From Rallus limicola (Eukaryota > Chordata > Aves > Gruiformes > Rallidae), in contig JAKCOZ010000007.1 in assembly GCA_022605955.1 (NCBI GenBank), positions 29,419,491-29,483,490 on the forward strand: a DNA stretch of 64,000 nucleotides. Reading direction: 5' to 3'. Below are positions 15,101 through 27,338 of this stretch, one piece after another. Both the position numbers and the translations under genes were made by a program. The notes under the pieces are model-generated. The model saw only the letters and a list, made by a program, of their open reading frames with translations. It did not search any database and was not told where the DNA came from. Position 1 is the stretch's first letter; every line of letters starts with the position of its first letter.

Positions 15101-17108
15101 AGGAAGCAGAGACGTACATAGAAACGGCTCTCTGGGCAAAGTTCAGCTATCTCCTTGCACCTGCATCTGATTTAGCACAACTGTTTCTTGCTCCTTCAAT
15201 ACTAGCCACATCAGCTCCTTCAGACTCTGTAGTTTCCCAAACTGGGGCAAAACTCTCCCATGAGCTTTTCATTAAGTTGATCTTTGGAAAAGGTCTCATT
15301 CGCCTTCTCTGGAGTAAGTCTTTTCTTTCGTCCCCCATGCTATTCATGCCAAATAAAAGAGACTACATGTACTAACCAAGCCAAGAAAGGAAAAAAAGGC
15401 CCAGATGGTTTAGTAAGGAGTTTGATGTGATTACAAAAAGTTTCCAAAAACTAATAACTTTCATGGACTAAGCTGTGTCCTACATTAGCTGAATAATTTG
15501 TTTTCCATGATCTCCTGTGGTCTGGTCTTTTGAAACCTCCCCAAACCAGCACATTTCAGATGGTAATTTGCTTTAGGTCTGTTAATTTTTGCTACATTCT
15601 TCACAGAAAATGCTCCTCTTTCCCTTCACAACAGACATTTCAGGAATCTCCTTCTGTTCATTTTCTGAGATGCTCCACACATTCTAGATGTGCTTCTCTA
15701 AGAAAAGCTCCTCTGAGGAGAACAAATATGTGTAGATGCAACTAGGCTGAATGAGAGGAACGGTACTTAAAATTACCTCAAAATAAAACACAATTAGAGC
15801 CACAGGATTCACAGCTTATACCTGAAAATAATATGATGAGAGACAAAGTTAGTAAAGTTCTGGAACTTCATTAGGGATCCACTGCTGGAGCAAGTCATTC
15901 AGGATGGTTTTCCTGACACGTAACTTGAGCCATCTGAAAGCCAGGCACTCCAAGTCACCCACACTGGCTCTTTGAGTCAAGAGAAAGGGATGTGTTTCTC
16001 CAAAACCCAATTTATTCCATCTGTCAGTGGCCACAGCCACATGGGTGTAAATCCTGTGGATATCAACCTAAGGAGGGCACAACCATCCTCTGGAGCTGGT
16101 CTCTTTTCACTGCCTAGAACAGGAGCTTGGTTGCCCATGCTGGACAAAGTGTGCACATTTCAGAAGACTAATTCAGAGCAATATGAACTACTCTTTAGCA
16201 GGTACTTTGTTTATCTCAGACAGAGTTGTTATACACTTTCATGTACAGATCCCGGCACTTACGTACAGATAAAGAAAATACTGATGGAAGTAGCACACAC
16301 CAGGCAACCTACCTTTGTGACATGCCAGTGACACACAATCACCACTCACCCAGGTCTTTCAGCCAGACGCAGCAGCTTTAAGTCTGCTTTTTCGACCAGA
16401 GCACATACAGCTCACCATTGCCCTACACCTGAATATGGAGGCTGTAAAAGCAAAACCGAAGATGATCTAGTGATGGAAGCATACCAGCAGGAAAACAGAA
16501 TACCAAAAGCCACTTCTTTATGTGCAGGAAGACAGCTCCCAAAGGAAATAACTCACTCTGTTCTTCACAGAGCAAAACTGATGTGGCAGTCATGAATGAG
16601 TAGGAGGGAGGGAAAATAACACAAAAAGAACTGAACACAGCCTAAAGCCCACTGAGCAAACCACAGACTTTCAACCTGAGAATGCCGTCTTGAAGAACTA
16701 CTGCCATTGGGCTAAGGTGAAACTTCTTGTTCCTAGCCACAAGATAACAAATAAAATGGTTCTAAAGTAAGTTTTTATGAAACAAGATCAACTGCACACA
16801 TCATACATGCAAAATCCAACATACAACATCAGGTCTAGCCTTCCACAAAGGAACAGCAGTAAGATAGAGACCCTGAATTTACTCAGAACATGATCACTCA
16901 TTTCATTTATCAGTCAAGGACATGCAAATCTTAAGGCACTACGTGAACAGCCTGTAACAACAATTTATAACCCACAATGATATTTTAATAAATGCTCAAA
17001 AGCTAGATATCTATGTCCTCCCAAGTGGAACTGAAATATATAAGGCCTTGCCAAATAGTGAAGCGGTGGTATTAATCTAGAGATCCCAACACAACTACTG
17101 TAGGCACT

Positions 17109-17160
17109 CAACAAAACAAAACAAAACCATTTAAAAAAAAAGCCAACAAAAAAAAAAAAA
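17109..17160. repeat. A-rich simple repeat: (AAAAC)n plus poly(A)
   Basis: Three AAAAC-type units at about 17111-17127 are followed by A9 and A14 runs ending at 17160. No upstream SINE or processed transcript homology was recognised, so it is called simple repeat and not a retrogene tail. Confidence 0.9.
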
Positions 17161-19595
17161 CAGTCCTGGCATAAACCAGATCAAAACTAATGTTTAGTAA
17201 GATAAACAATATCTGGACATAAACTACATGAGGAAAATACAGAAGGTTGTTTCAAATTTAAGTCTGACTGGATATATATAACATTGGGTCCATTCTGTAT
17301 TCCAAGATAGTGTCATTATTATTTCAGCCTTTGAGTTTTTGTTGTACCTACAAGTAAGGATCATGCTCAAGCATGTTCTCCATCCAGTGACCTGAACGCT
17401 TTCTGTCCTTGTTGCCTGCCACACCAGAGCAAGTTCACAGCACTCATACTGCTCGGGAAGAGCTCAGTCCATCTGAGCTCCTCATGAAGCTGCAGCTTGC
17501 TCAGCTGCACCTCTGCCAGATCCTATGAAGACCTACCTCCTACAAGGCAGCAGGACATCTTTTGCTAGGAGCTTCAAAGCTAAACCAAACTCCACACCTT
17601 AACACACACAGAGAGTCCCTGCAGAAGGGAAGACATGCTGCACCTCAGCCTCTCCATCCTACCATCTGGATTTGAGGGCAAACCTATTTTTACTAGCAGG
17701 TGACACTAACATTCAGGACAATAACCCTGAAGCCCAGCTAACATACAGGTGCACACAAGGGGTTCACCAACTCTACTAAAAATCAGTCTTGCAGCAGAGC
17801 TATCATCAGCTGATAGCAGTAGCATCTTAAAAGGCTGCACCAAGATGTACCAGGTCTTAGTGGCCACAAAAGCCCAAAGAGGGAGGAAGAGGTAACCACC
17901 AGCATGCCTGCAGCCAAACAGAGTCTCTGATAAAACAAAAAGAAGCCAGATTTTTCAGACATCAACCTGCCAGGCCATGTTAAGGTTTGCGAATACAGGT
18001 GCACACAACTAGGACCTGAAATTTAGCTCAGTGGCACAATTCCTGAAAGTCTGTAGACAAGGAGACGAGAACTGCCAGAGCAGTGTGCAGAGCTTAAGGG
18101 AAAGGGTCACTGTTGGCCATCACAGCGGATCATCGCTGCCTTGATGCAGGACTCAGTGCTATCAGAACTGTTTTCAAATCTCCTCTTTGCAAGAGATGGG
18201 AAGGAAGGTAAGAGCTGCTGCTTTGTTTTGGATGGCAAAAAAAACCCCTGTGCAGTAGGAAAGGATAAATCAATACAAAGACGCTGATTTTACAATGCTC
18301 AAGGATGCCTGTTACTGTGAGCGCCCTCATTACAAAAGGAGGCACTCAAGGGAGAGCTGGAAGAGCAACAGCGTCCATCAAGGCTGCCCACTTCTGCCAG
18401 ACCCTTTCTGAGCACCATCCTTACAATTACCACAGCCCTTCAAAAACATGTGGAAGTGCAGTTATTGCAAAGGAGAGGTCAAGGTGAGAAGGGAAATCTC
18501 TCTCATCCACTGCCAGGCGGTTTTGACAGTTTTCATATTCAGATTTCCATAGGGTAAAAGACTTCAGCTTAAAAGCTTCCATTCACATCATCAGGGAGAA
18601 TGAGCTTGTGCTTGCAAACACCAGAGTCAGAACTCAACCACAAAGCATGACTAGAGCAGTACCATGCCCGGGTACCCAGATGAGGTGGCACGGCCGCAAC
18701 CCTTTAAACCGACACCTCCCTTCAGAGCTGTCCCCACCGCAGAGGCACAGTGTCTTCCTAGGTGTGACCAGCCTTTTCACACCACTCCATGTTCTGCCTT
18801 TGCTCCTTTAAATGGTTTCTTGTGCACATAACTCAGGCAGGTAGCAACTGCTTTGGGAAACCCCCAGGTAAACTGATGTGTTATCAGCTCTGTCGAAGAA
18901 GATGGTGGAATGGGAGGAAGCGTTACAGGGAATTTAATAAGAAAACAAACACAGGGCAAAGTTAACTGTATCCCAAATTGCTGGTCTTGCCTTTCAGGCA
19001 TTAATCTTACAAAAAACCCACAACCCACCAATATACTAAAGATATCAAGACAAACAGACACAGAAGAGAGTCTGAGGAAATGGCAAAACAAACACATAAA
19101 CAGAGCAATTTTGGAGGGAGTTAGCTCTCATAAAACGTTAAGCATACTAAACTCTAAGATGCTGATTTTCTAATACAAATGTAAATTTTACTTAAAACTT
19201 AATTTATTTTCTTTGCATTTTTCGAACACACACATTACAAGCAAGTTGTTGCTGGTGGGCTTACTCAGCTATAAACACTACTCTGCTGCTATCAGTAAGA
19301 TCAATCATGCACTAAATTGCTACTGAAAATATACTCTTTCTTCTGGCTTTATGTCTCCACATGGTTGAGCTGCTGTTTTCCACTGTACATTTTTTATGTA
19401 GGCATTCTGAAGTCACCTCCAACTTAACCACTGGCTTTTGCACAAGGGTCAATATGAAATATTTTTTTCCCATACTCTGATGATACCAAAAGATGTGGCC
19501 AATACAAGCCCACAGGTTGTGGTCATGTTTTGTTTGGGACTGTGCTGTTAACAAAGGAGTTAACAGGCTCTTAAATGGAACTACATCCACTTTTC
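17161..19595. other. Intron sequence, nothing clear except a Pol III A-box-like motif
   Basis: No coding signal. TAGCTCAGTGGCACA at 18024-18038 resembles the A-box of a tRNA-derived SINE, but no B-box follows at the right distance. Confidence 0.5.
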
Positions 19596-20275
19596 ATAGA
19601 ATCATAGAATGTTTAAGTTTAGAAGGGGCCTTTAAAGGTCATCTAGTCAAACCCCCCACAGTAAGCAGGGACATCTTCACTAGAACAGGTCGCACAGAGA
19701 CCCATCAAGACTGGCCTTGAATATCTCCAGGGATGGGGTCTCCACTACCTCTCTGGGCAACCTGTTCCAGTGATCTACCACCCTCACAGCGAATAATTTT
19801 TTCCTAATATCCAACCTAAATCTCCCCTTTTCTAGTTTAAAACCATTACCCCTCATCCTACTGCTAACACGCTCTGGTGAACAGTTCTTCCCCAGCTTTC
19901 CTATAGACACCTTTCAGGTACTGGAAGGCCGCTATAAGGTTTCCCTGGATCCTTCTCTTCTCCAAGCTGAAACAGCTCAATTCTCTCAGCCTGTCTTCAT
20001 AGAAAAGGTGCTCCAGCCCTTTGATCATTTTTGTGGCCCTCCTCTTAACATGCTCCAGCAGGTCCATGTCCTTCTTGTGTTGAGGGCTCCAAAGCTGGAC
20101 ACAGCACTCCAGGAGAGGTCTCACCAGAGCAGAGCAAAGGGGCAGAATCACCTCTCTCTGCTGGCCACAGTTCTTTTGATGCAGCCCAGGATGTGATTGG
20201 CCTTCTGGGCTGCAGATACACATGGGTGGCTCATGTCCAGCTTCTCATCCACAAGTACTCCCAAGTCCTTTGCTA
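19596..20275 (-). mobile_element. CR1 LINE fragment, 5'-truncated, intact 3' end
   Basis: The left edge reads CATAGAATCATAGAATG, the reverse complement of the CR1 terminal ATTCTATG repeat, so the element runs right to left and its 3' end is complete. Its translation gives the C-terminal part of the CR1 reverse transcriptase ORF in pieces: [14 protein letters not shown] near 20250, [18 protein letters not shown] and [20 protein letters not shown] in 19864-20223, then [20 protein letters not shown] and [18 protein letters not shown] in 19680-19910. A small deletion near 20157 and a frame change around 19880 break the frame, so it is dead. The copy starts abruptly at about 20275, a normal 5' truncation. 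It reads close to the family pattern and seems relatively young among the three copies. Confidence 0.95.
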
Positions 20276-21507
20276 GTTTTCACTGACAAAAGAATCCACC
20301 ATTTTCCCTCTTGTTTTCAGAACAGCAAGGTTACAACTACTTCTCTTGCTTAGTAACTAATTAAATAATGATTATACTTTAAAACAAAATCTATCAGCAA
20401 AAAATAACTATCAACAACCTAGTATCACCATTTGAAAATTAAAAGATACTGACATGCTTGCCTTTGATTTACCAACAACCTAAACCACAGGAGGAACCTG
20501 GGCACCCTTTAAAGTTTTTCAGCTTGTTAAGCAGCTATGCATGAAGTGAACATGAGGCTGAAGGGTCAGGGATAGCCCAGTGGCACATGCTTCGGATGCT
20601 ATAAATACTGGTGGCCCCAGTGACCACCTTAAAGATCTCTGGAAAGGAAGTTGACTTTTCTAGCAACTGTTTGGCTTCCCCCACCACCCACCCTTCCCTG
20701 TAAATTGCCTATACCTCTTTACGAGATTTAAAGTAGGTCTGGAAGACAGAGGGTGTAGGGAAGCAGCATTGGATTTCTCAGTTAATTTTTCCCTTAGAGC
20801 TCTAACTTACATGAAATCTGTTTTTCCCCAGTGGGATATTGAAACCTGAGTCTTACAGACACTTTTGGTTTAACTGAAGGCTTTGAGGTGTTGCATTTCT
20901 TTGGGCTTGCTCCTTGTGAAATTTCATTAGATGTTGAATTTAAATGGGCTTTACAAAACCTTAGACACTTTCCTTCAGTCATTTTAACCCTCCCATGGTT
21001 TACAGTCCGTGGTGATGACTTAGGTTCACAGAGTGTGCTTGGCCTTCTTCTAACAGACGCCTTCCACTGTACCTCCCAACATTGCCATGGACTTCAAGGA
21101 CTTGTAGCTGTGACACTGTCAGCATGATGATTTGTGCCATGGGTGTTCCGTAATACAGAAAACACTGCATACCAGAAAAACAGGAAACAAAGACTGCAGC
21201 ATTATACTGAAAACTGAAAAACAAGCAAGCATTGCCAGTCATCACTTTGGGTTTCGATCTGCACTGGGTTTGCTAACACCAAGCACACAGGATTTCATTT
21301 GCTGTCATCTTGAAATATCTGATACAAAAAGAAAAGCCTCACTATGTCTTCAGGTCTTCCAGCTCTTTGCTAACCCTTACTCTAACACTGACCCAGCATC
21401 ATAGGTTGGATTTGGTACCATGAAATATATTAAACCTCATCCTCAGACAAAGGAAGGAATACCAAGGTATGTTCTGGCATTGTAATTGGCTGTGCACACG
21501 TCTACAC
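20276..21507. other. Intron sequence between two CR1 copies
   Basis: No gene. GGGATAGCCCAGTGG at 20569-20583 has a perfect Pol III A-box pattern (TAGCCCAGTGG) and is followed by an ACTGG/CCAGT stem, but without a TTCGAAT-type loop, so no tRNA gene is called. Confidence 0.5.
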
Positions 21508-22125
21508 TTTTTTAACACCTTCAGGGATGGTGACTCCACCACCACTCTGGACAGCCTCTGAAGACATTTTTCCTCATAACCAATCTAAACTTCCCCTGGT
21601 GCAACTTGAAGCTATTTCCTCTTGTCCTATCACTTATTACTTGGAAGAAGAGACCAATGCCTGCCTGCCTACAACTTCCTTTCAGGTAGTTGTAGAGAGA
21701 GATCAGGTCTCTCTCCTCAGCCTCCTCCAGGCTAAACAACCCCAGTTCCCTCAGCTATTCCTCATAAGAATTGTGCTCCAGACCCCTCACCAGCTTCATT
21801 GCCCTTCTTTGGACACACTCCAGCCCCTCAATGTCCTTCTTGTAGTGGGGGCCCAAAACTGAACACAGCACTCGAGCTGCAGCCTCGCTAGTACCAAGCA
21901 CAAGGGGATGATCACCTCCCCAGTCCCGCTGACCATGCTAGTTCTGATACAAGCCAGGATGCTGTTGGCCTTGGCCACCTGGACACACTGCTGGCTCATG
22001 TTCAGCCAGCTGTCAAACAGCACCCCCAAGCCCTTTTCTGCCAGACAGCCTTCCAGCCACACTTTACACCACCCACTGTCTCTGAGAACCCTGCCATTGG
22101 TTGGTAACAACCGAAAAAATGAAGT
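21508..22125 (-). mobile_element. CR1 LINE fragment, lacking both ends
   Basis: Translation on the minus strand recovers the same reverse-transcriptase C-terminal region in broken frames: LAEKGLGVLFDSWLNMSQQC and EVIIPLCLVLARLQLECC near 21850-22060, and [20 protein letters not shown] followed by [20 protein letters not shown] at 21530-21735. It belongs to a different and apparently older subfamily from the copy 1.3 kb to the left. Homology begins a little further 5' than in that copy. It stops at about 21508, just after the motif equivalent to FKKRVD, with no terminal ATTCTATG repeat, so the 3' tail was lost after insertion. Confidence 0.92.
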
Positions 22126-22344
22126 GGTGCCTCAGTCAGGACACAAAAGTGAGCAGGAAAACCTGCCATCCAAACCTGCAACCCCCACATACTAAGTACC
22201 TGCATAGGTGGGTACTAGCACCCTACCATACCAAGGGGTCACACAAGCACCTCATCTTAACTTTGAACACTTCTCAGGACAAAACTGCATTATTTTCACT
22301 TTGCAAAAAGAAATTACAAGGGCACAAACTCATAGCTCTAAGTT

Positions 22345-22425
22345 GACAAAAATTATCCAGCAGAGCCAGGATTTGAACCTGTTTCCATTCCAGGGCCTCA
22401 CCTATTAGGCAAAGCTGCCCCAAAA
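22345..22425 (-). mobile_element. MIR-like ancient SINE remnant (tRNA-derived)
   Basis: On the minus strand, 22379-22369 reads GGTTCAAATCC, an exact Pol III B-box, followed by TGGCTCTGC as in the MIR SINE consensus. Upstream, TTGCCTAATAG near 22410 matches the A-box with one mismatch. Similarity beyond this is weak but could extend to about 22270, where a CAAAGTGAAAATAATG-like stretch recalls the MIR tail. A tRNA gene is unlikely because no acceptor stem or cloverleaf closes. MIR-type elements are ancient in amniotes, so this is a fossil. Confidence 0.55.
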
Positions 22426-22563
22426 GATAAGCTCTGTTTCCACAGCCTTGCTAAAAACAGTTTTCTGGGTGCTATTTTTTCCCCCCACAATGACCTAACT
22501 CTTTCTCGTTACTGTTTCCCTTGGAAACAAAAATGTATTTTGCATTGTTTCCTCTGGGTTGGC

Positions 22564-22626
22564 TTTTTTTTTTTTTTTTTTTTTTTGGAGAATAATTGCT
22601 CCTAAAATTAAGGATTTTTTTTTTTT
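22564..22626. repeat. Poly(T) tracts, T23 and T12
   Basis: An uninterrupted T23 run (22564-22586) and a T12 run (22615-22626) are separated by 28 AT-rich bases. On the sense strand of EXT1 these are A-tracts. No linked retroelement body was recognised next to them; the CR1 and MIR-like remnants lie at least 130 bp to the left. Confidence 0.95.
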
Positions 22627-25077
22627 GTTTATTCAGTTCTATATGGCTCTTTCTGATAAATGCTGAATGAAAGGCAAATGGAGTTTAACAAGCGTGCTAA
22701 CCTTGTTAACCACGAATAACCTTGATTTATGGATCCCAGCACCACTCCGCACAGACCTGACCCAGGAGCCAAGAAATCATGGCTTAGGCAAGCTGGCTGC
22801 AGGACTGGCAGTGTGTTGGGGTGGTTTTCAGGCTTTCCAAGCTTTCCTTGTGCTGAGGAAGTATTTCCTAAACATTGCGACCAAAATGGACAACCTGCTG
22901 TGGGGCCTGGACATTGCTCAATAGTCCCATGTCTGTGATAGTAAAGAGTGTATCTTTGTATTTGTGCTGATGTTCTTATTTTGGGGTGAAAATTAAGTTA
23001 TATTGCATCAGAAAACTTTTTATTTTAAAATAAAATATGCAAAATAACTGTTCCATCAGCTGTCCTAAAGTCCCAAAGGCAGCTCTTTTGGTGATGTAGA
23101 GGCCTGGCCATGCTGCATGAGACACCTTACCTGAGTGACAGGACCAGATGTAAAATCTCGGGCAGTTTCCCAGAAGGAAATCTCCTATGAACACGGACAC
23201 AGAGTGAAGTATATATGTTGTTTGTCTGAGCACAGAATGCTTACCCACCAGTGGACCTTTTTTGGTAGGACAGGAACTTCGCCTCTGTTTGAAGGACCCT
23301 GTGACCTTACTAGTGCAAAGGGTCTCTGCTAGCACCTCTCATCAAAATTGCTCTTGGGCCCTGCCACATCTCTATCATAAGGTCAACAGTTATCAGAAGT
23401 AAACATCAATAAAGAAACAAGTGTAAAATATTTTTTAAGAACCAAACGTGCTACCTAGCATGCCCTCAATCCTTGATTACTGAATACAGCAAAAGAGGGC
23501 AGGGAAAAAAACAGCCATCAACTTTGCAAGATCAGCAGGGGTACAGTGAGAAAATGAAAACCCAGTTGACTGAATACACAGCTTGCAAACTATAGTTTTA
23601 GGTTTACGGAGCTGGTGAGGTGGTATTCAATCCCCACCAAGCTTACCTGCTAAGTCACAGTAGAAAATAATAACACTCTTGGCTGTTTCATCTCTTCATA
23701 AGCAATTACAACAAGAACACACTATGGTCACAGCGGATGAGAAATCAGGAACAGCCTATGACGAAGTTTTGTTCAGACTGCAGCATCTGTGAAAAGTACA
23801 TCCTGCGGTACTGCTTATCTTCTGCCAAAAGTCACAGAGCAGATCCTGTTACACCTCACTCATGTTTATTTCTCTTCAGAACCACTAACAGTTATAAAGC
23901 CTTTTATAAAATTCAGTGAGAAACAGTCAATTATGTTCCTTTCTTTTTTAAATATATTAAACCAAGAATGCAATAAAAGTCTAATTTCACTGTGTCAAGA
24001 GTACTACTCAAAATCAAGTGCTAAATTATTATTCACTTTCAATTCATCACTGCTTTGCAGAATTTACACACATCAAAATCTCAATAAAAACAACTTTGCA
24101 AGGGTTGTAGACAAGAAGAGAAGGGAGACCTGGACCAGGCTATATAAAAAACATGATCATCTAAACCAAGCTTCTACCTGTTTCAGGCTGTAAACCTGTG
24201 TCCTAGCACACCAAACCAAAACTGGAAATAGAGATGTAAATAAAACAAATTTCTTCAGTGGCAATGAACTGCAGGAGCAAATGTTTTGCCATTCTGTAAG
24301 CCTTAAGTTTTTATGAATTAATTTTTACTCTAAATAGCTAGAAATCCAAAATTTATTTAAGCATACATTTCCCTGCTCTTCTTGGAGGTGAAGAAAAGAA
24401 AGAAGGGATTGGCAAGACACATTCAAACTCTAAAATAATCCTTTCAAATGACATTTTGCCAGGACATTCCCTTCAACGAAACACAAAAGAATTAATGCAA
24501 ATAGACTATCCTTGTAAAGAGAATTGAAACATTCCCATTTTCTCTCTGGTGCTAAAACCTTTTAGCAGAACCACTGTAAAATAGTTTCATTCAGAATGTG
24601 AGCACAATACACCAGACTTTCTTTTCTCCTTTCAGAGATACTGGAGCCCTTATTGCTCTAATCCTCCAGCAAGCACCTCACCACTTGTAGCCCACTCAGT
24701 CCCAAACTGGGGCTACACAGACATGCTGGCCTGACACCCCACTCCTCCATTCACAGCCATCTCTTCTCCCACACCCTGACTTTACCCAAAATTGAACTCT
24801 TGTAGCTGTTTTCAAATAATTTCTGCAGATCCCTTTCAAGCAGACGGGCAACTTGAGCCTTTTTCCCAACACAAAGGCAGGAGGAGGTATGTGCCCAGGC
24901 TATGCCCACACGCCTGAGACCCAGGAGAGCCATCCCATCCCTGGCAGTGGTCTATGCTTACAGCAACCTGCAGACTCCAAGCAAAATTTGCTGAGCAAAC
25001 CCTAGTTGAGTACCTAACTGCTCAAACCCCATGTCACCGCACTGTGCCCCAGCCACCAGAGACCATCCTGTCACATG
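22627..25077. other. Intron sequence, nothing recognised
   Basis: AT-leaning sequence with chance frames up to 134 codons that show no familiar motif. No repeat homology was seen. Confidence 0.55.
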
Positions 25078-25340
25078 AAAAAGACAAAGGTCAATGGGTG
25101 CAAGTTACTCCCGAGGAAATTCTGATTGGACACAAGAGGACAATTTTTCACAATGAGAACAATCAGCCATTGGAATAATGTCCCAAGGGGAGTGGTGGAA
25201 TCCCCAGCACCAGGCACTTTTAAGATTCACCTGGACAGAGTGCCGGGCCTTTGTGTCTAGATGGTGCCTTTTGCCAAGGAAGACTGGATCAGATGATCCT
25301 TGAGGTCCCTTCCAACGTGCTACTCTGTTCTATGATTCAT
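25078..25340 (+). mobile_element. CR1 LINE 3' fragment
   Basis: Plus-strand CR1 tail. The translation contains FHNENNQPLE, a recognisable CR1 C-terminal motif. It is followed by the 3' untranslated signature around GATGATCCTTGAGGTCCC (25293-25310) and an end reading TTCTATGATTC at about 25328-25338. It is severely 5'-truncated, about 260 bases long, and in the opposite orientation to the other two CR1 copies. Its tail sequence marks it as a third CR1 subfamily. Confidence 0.93.
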
Positions 25341-27300
25341 ATAGCATGCAGGCTCTGCATGGGGACATCCTGGGACAAACAAGGAGAAGATGGGATTTTT
25401 TTGGTCCTGATTTTAGTGTAGAGGCCTAGAAAAAAAATGCTTCTGAAAAGCAAGTGACTGATAATTGAAACTAAAACACTTAACATTTCTACTCCCTCGG
25501 GTTTTCCTTGTGATGTTCCCATGGAGGAAATCTTCCCCAGCATGTGGGGTCACCATGAAGCTGAGATACTATTTCGACCCACCTATGAAGTATTTTGACA
25601 GATACAAGTCACATCTAGGTCTCACACGACACAAGGGAAATTCAGCCTCCCAGATTAAAACCTTTATTGGATGTTTTCTGCACAGCCTGGAAGCCTTGCT
25701 CTCCAAAATGAAGACTTGTATCTGTCTGACAAAACTCAGCTATTGAATGACACACCGTGGCTCATCCTTAAGGCTCTGTAATATCGTATTCATTAAACGG
25801 CACTTTTTTTCCAAGCAGCTACAATTTTCTCCAGGTCTGTCAACCAAGATACTTTCTAAAACCTGTAGCCCAATGCAGAAGAGCTGCACTGGGGATCACT
25901 GCAAGGTTCCCGTATTCATCCTTTTCATCAGGTTTCACAATCAAAAGGAACTGTGAAGAGAAGGAGAAACAAAGAGCATACTTGTTCCTGCCTCCTCCTA
26001 TGCCCTCTTAAAGATTTCATTTTATTTTGCTGTCCTGATTTTCTTTTCTGATTATTTTTATTTACTTACATACTTACATGACTCAATCCCTGCTCTGTCT
26101 AGTTTGGAGATGGCTCCCAAGCAGGCTACCAGTCATGGCCCGCAGCAATCACCAAAGCCTATGTCTACCTCCACTTCAAGAAGAATGACGTGTACACCAC
26201 AGAAGCCAACAGTGAAAAACCACAACTCTGTTGTAAGATCTTCAAAGATTAGTATTTCTCCCAATTTGTCTGCTTTAATTTTTCCGTAAAAAATAAATCT
26301 TGTATGCCAGTCAGTGACAAAATTTCCCCCTTATTTTAGCTGTTCGTAGTATTTGAAGTACTAAAGAAGTGAAGTAAAAATATTTCACCTCTTTAAAAAG
26401 TCAAAGAAAGAATGGTCCAAATTCTGCTTTCCAAGTAAACTGGCATGAGCAGAGTGACATGGAGCAAACTTTACTTTCAAATTTTGTGTATGCTGTTTTC
26501 ACTGAAAACACGATCTGCATGTTTACATGGCAGTTATGTGCAGTATGTGCAGCATCGATACTGTCCATATGTCTCAGAAGTTGGAGGCCCACTGGAGAAA
26601 AATACATAGATGGCGATTGTCTGACGCAGTTTACAGCACTTACTATTCATTTGTACTTTAACCCATTTCTAGCCAGACGGTGGAAGTGGAGGTTTGGGTT
26701 TGTATCAGCTTCACAAAAAAAGACTGGGGAGGATTATGCTTAATTTCCTTCTTACCACTTGACAGAGCTGGTAGTTGATGGATTTTGAACTCCTCGGGTG
26801 AAACGCAGCTGAAGTTTTCCAGACAAAGCCCTGCACGCAGCTGCAGCAGCCACTGAACAGCTGGGCCAGCCCCACCAGTCCCTCTCCAAACTGTACGCCT
26901 GAACGAGGAGAGCACAGACACCCAGAAAATACCAGCTTCCAAAGCCAGCACATACACAAAAGCACTCTGAATACGCATCAGTATTAAAGCAGGGCAGTTA
27001 CTCTGTAGTTACCCTCCCTAGCTCTGCCGCATCATGGGTGCTACCCAAACCATGTGTAACAGCAGGTGGTCAAATTCTTTCCTCTTCTTGGGAAGATGGA
27101 GGAGGGAAGTGGGACTAAAGGCTCTGCTCAGCAATCTGGATACAGGGGACAAAGATTTAAAAGATTTAAAAGAACTGGCTTTTGAAAAGACTTCCTCCTT
27201 GTCTCTCCAATCACTACAGATATTCCAGCTACCACACCTTAATTACAAAAGGCAGATTAATTTCCTAAACTGTAATTTCACGGGCCCTGTACTGTATTCC

Positions 27301-27338
27301 TCACCATGGACTGCACGCATCACCATGGACGGCAAGCA
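27301..27338. repeat. 19-bp tandem duplication
   Basis: TCACCATGGACTGCACGCA is followed directly by TCACCATGGACGGCAAGCA, 17 of 19 positions identical, consistent with an old slippage duplication. Confidence 0.9.

Larger units (their letters stand above)
591..17108. other. Intron sequence, no gene or clear interspersed repeat
   Basis: I found only short chance frames, a poly(C) run, brief direct repeats (for example CACCCCATCAGTTC at 12023 and 12093) and a small perfect inverted repeat at 12603-12623. No conserved protein motif, tRNA or LTR was recognised. Confidence 0.6.

Noticed and set aside
17109..17160. Poly(A) tail of a processed pseudogene
   Set aside because: No coding homology upstream and no target-site duplication visible; treated as simple repeat.
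20569..20640. tRNA gene suggested by GGGATAGCCCAGTGG
   Set aside because: The A-box is good, but the T-arm lacks TTCRAAT and the cloverleaf does not close.
22369..22379. tRNA gene on the minus strand suggested by an exact B-box
   Set aside because: No closed acceptor stem or anticodon arm could be built; the flanks fit the MIR SINE better.
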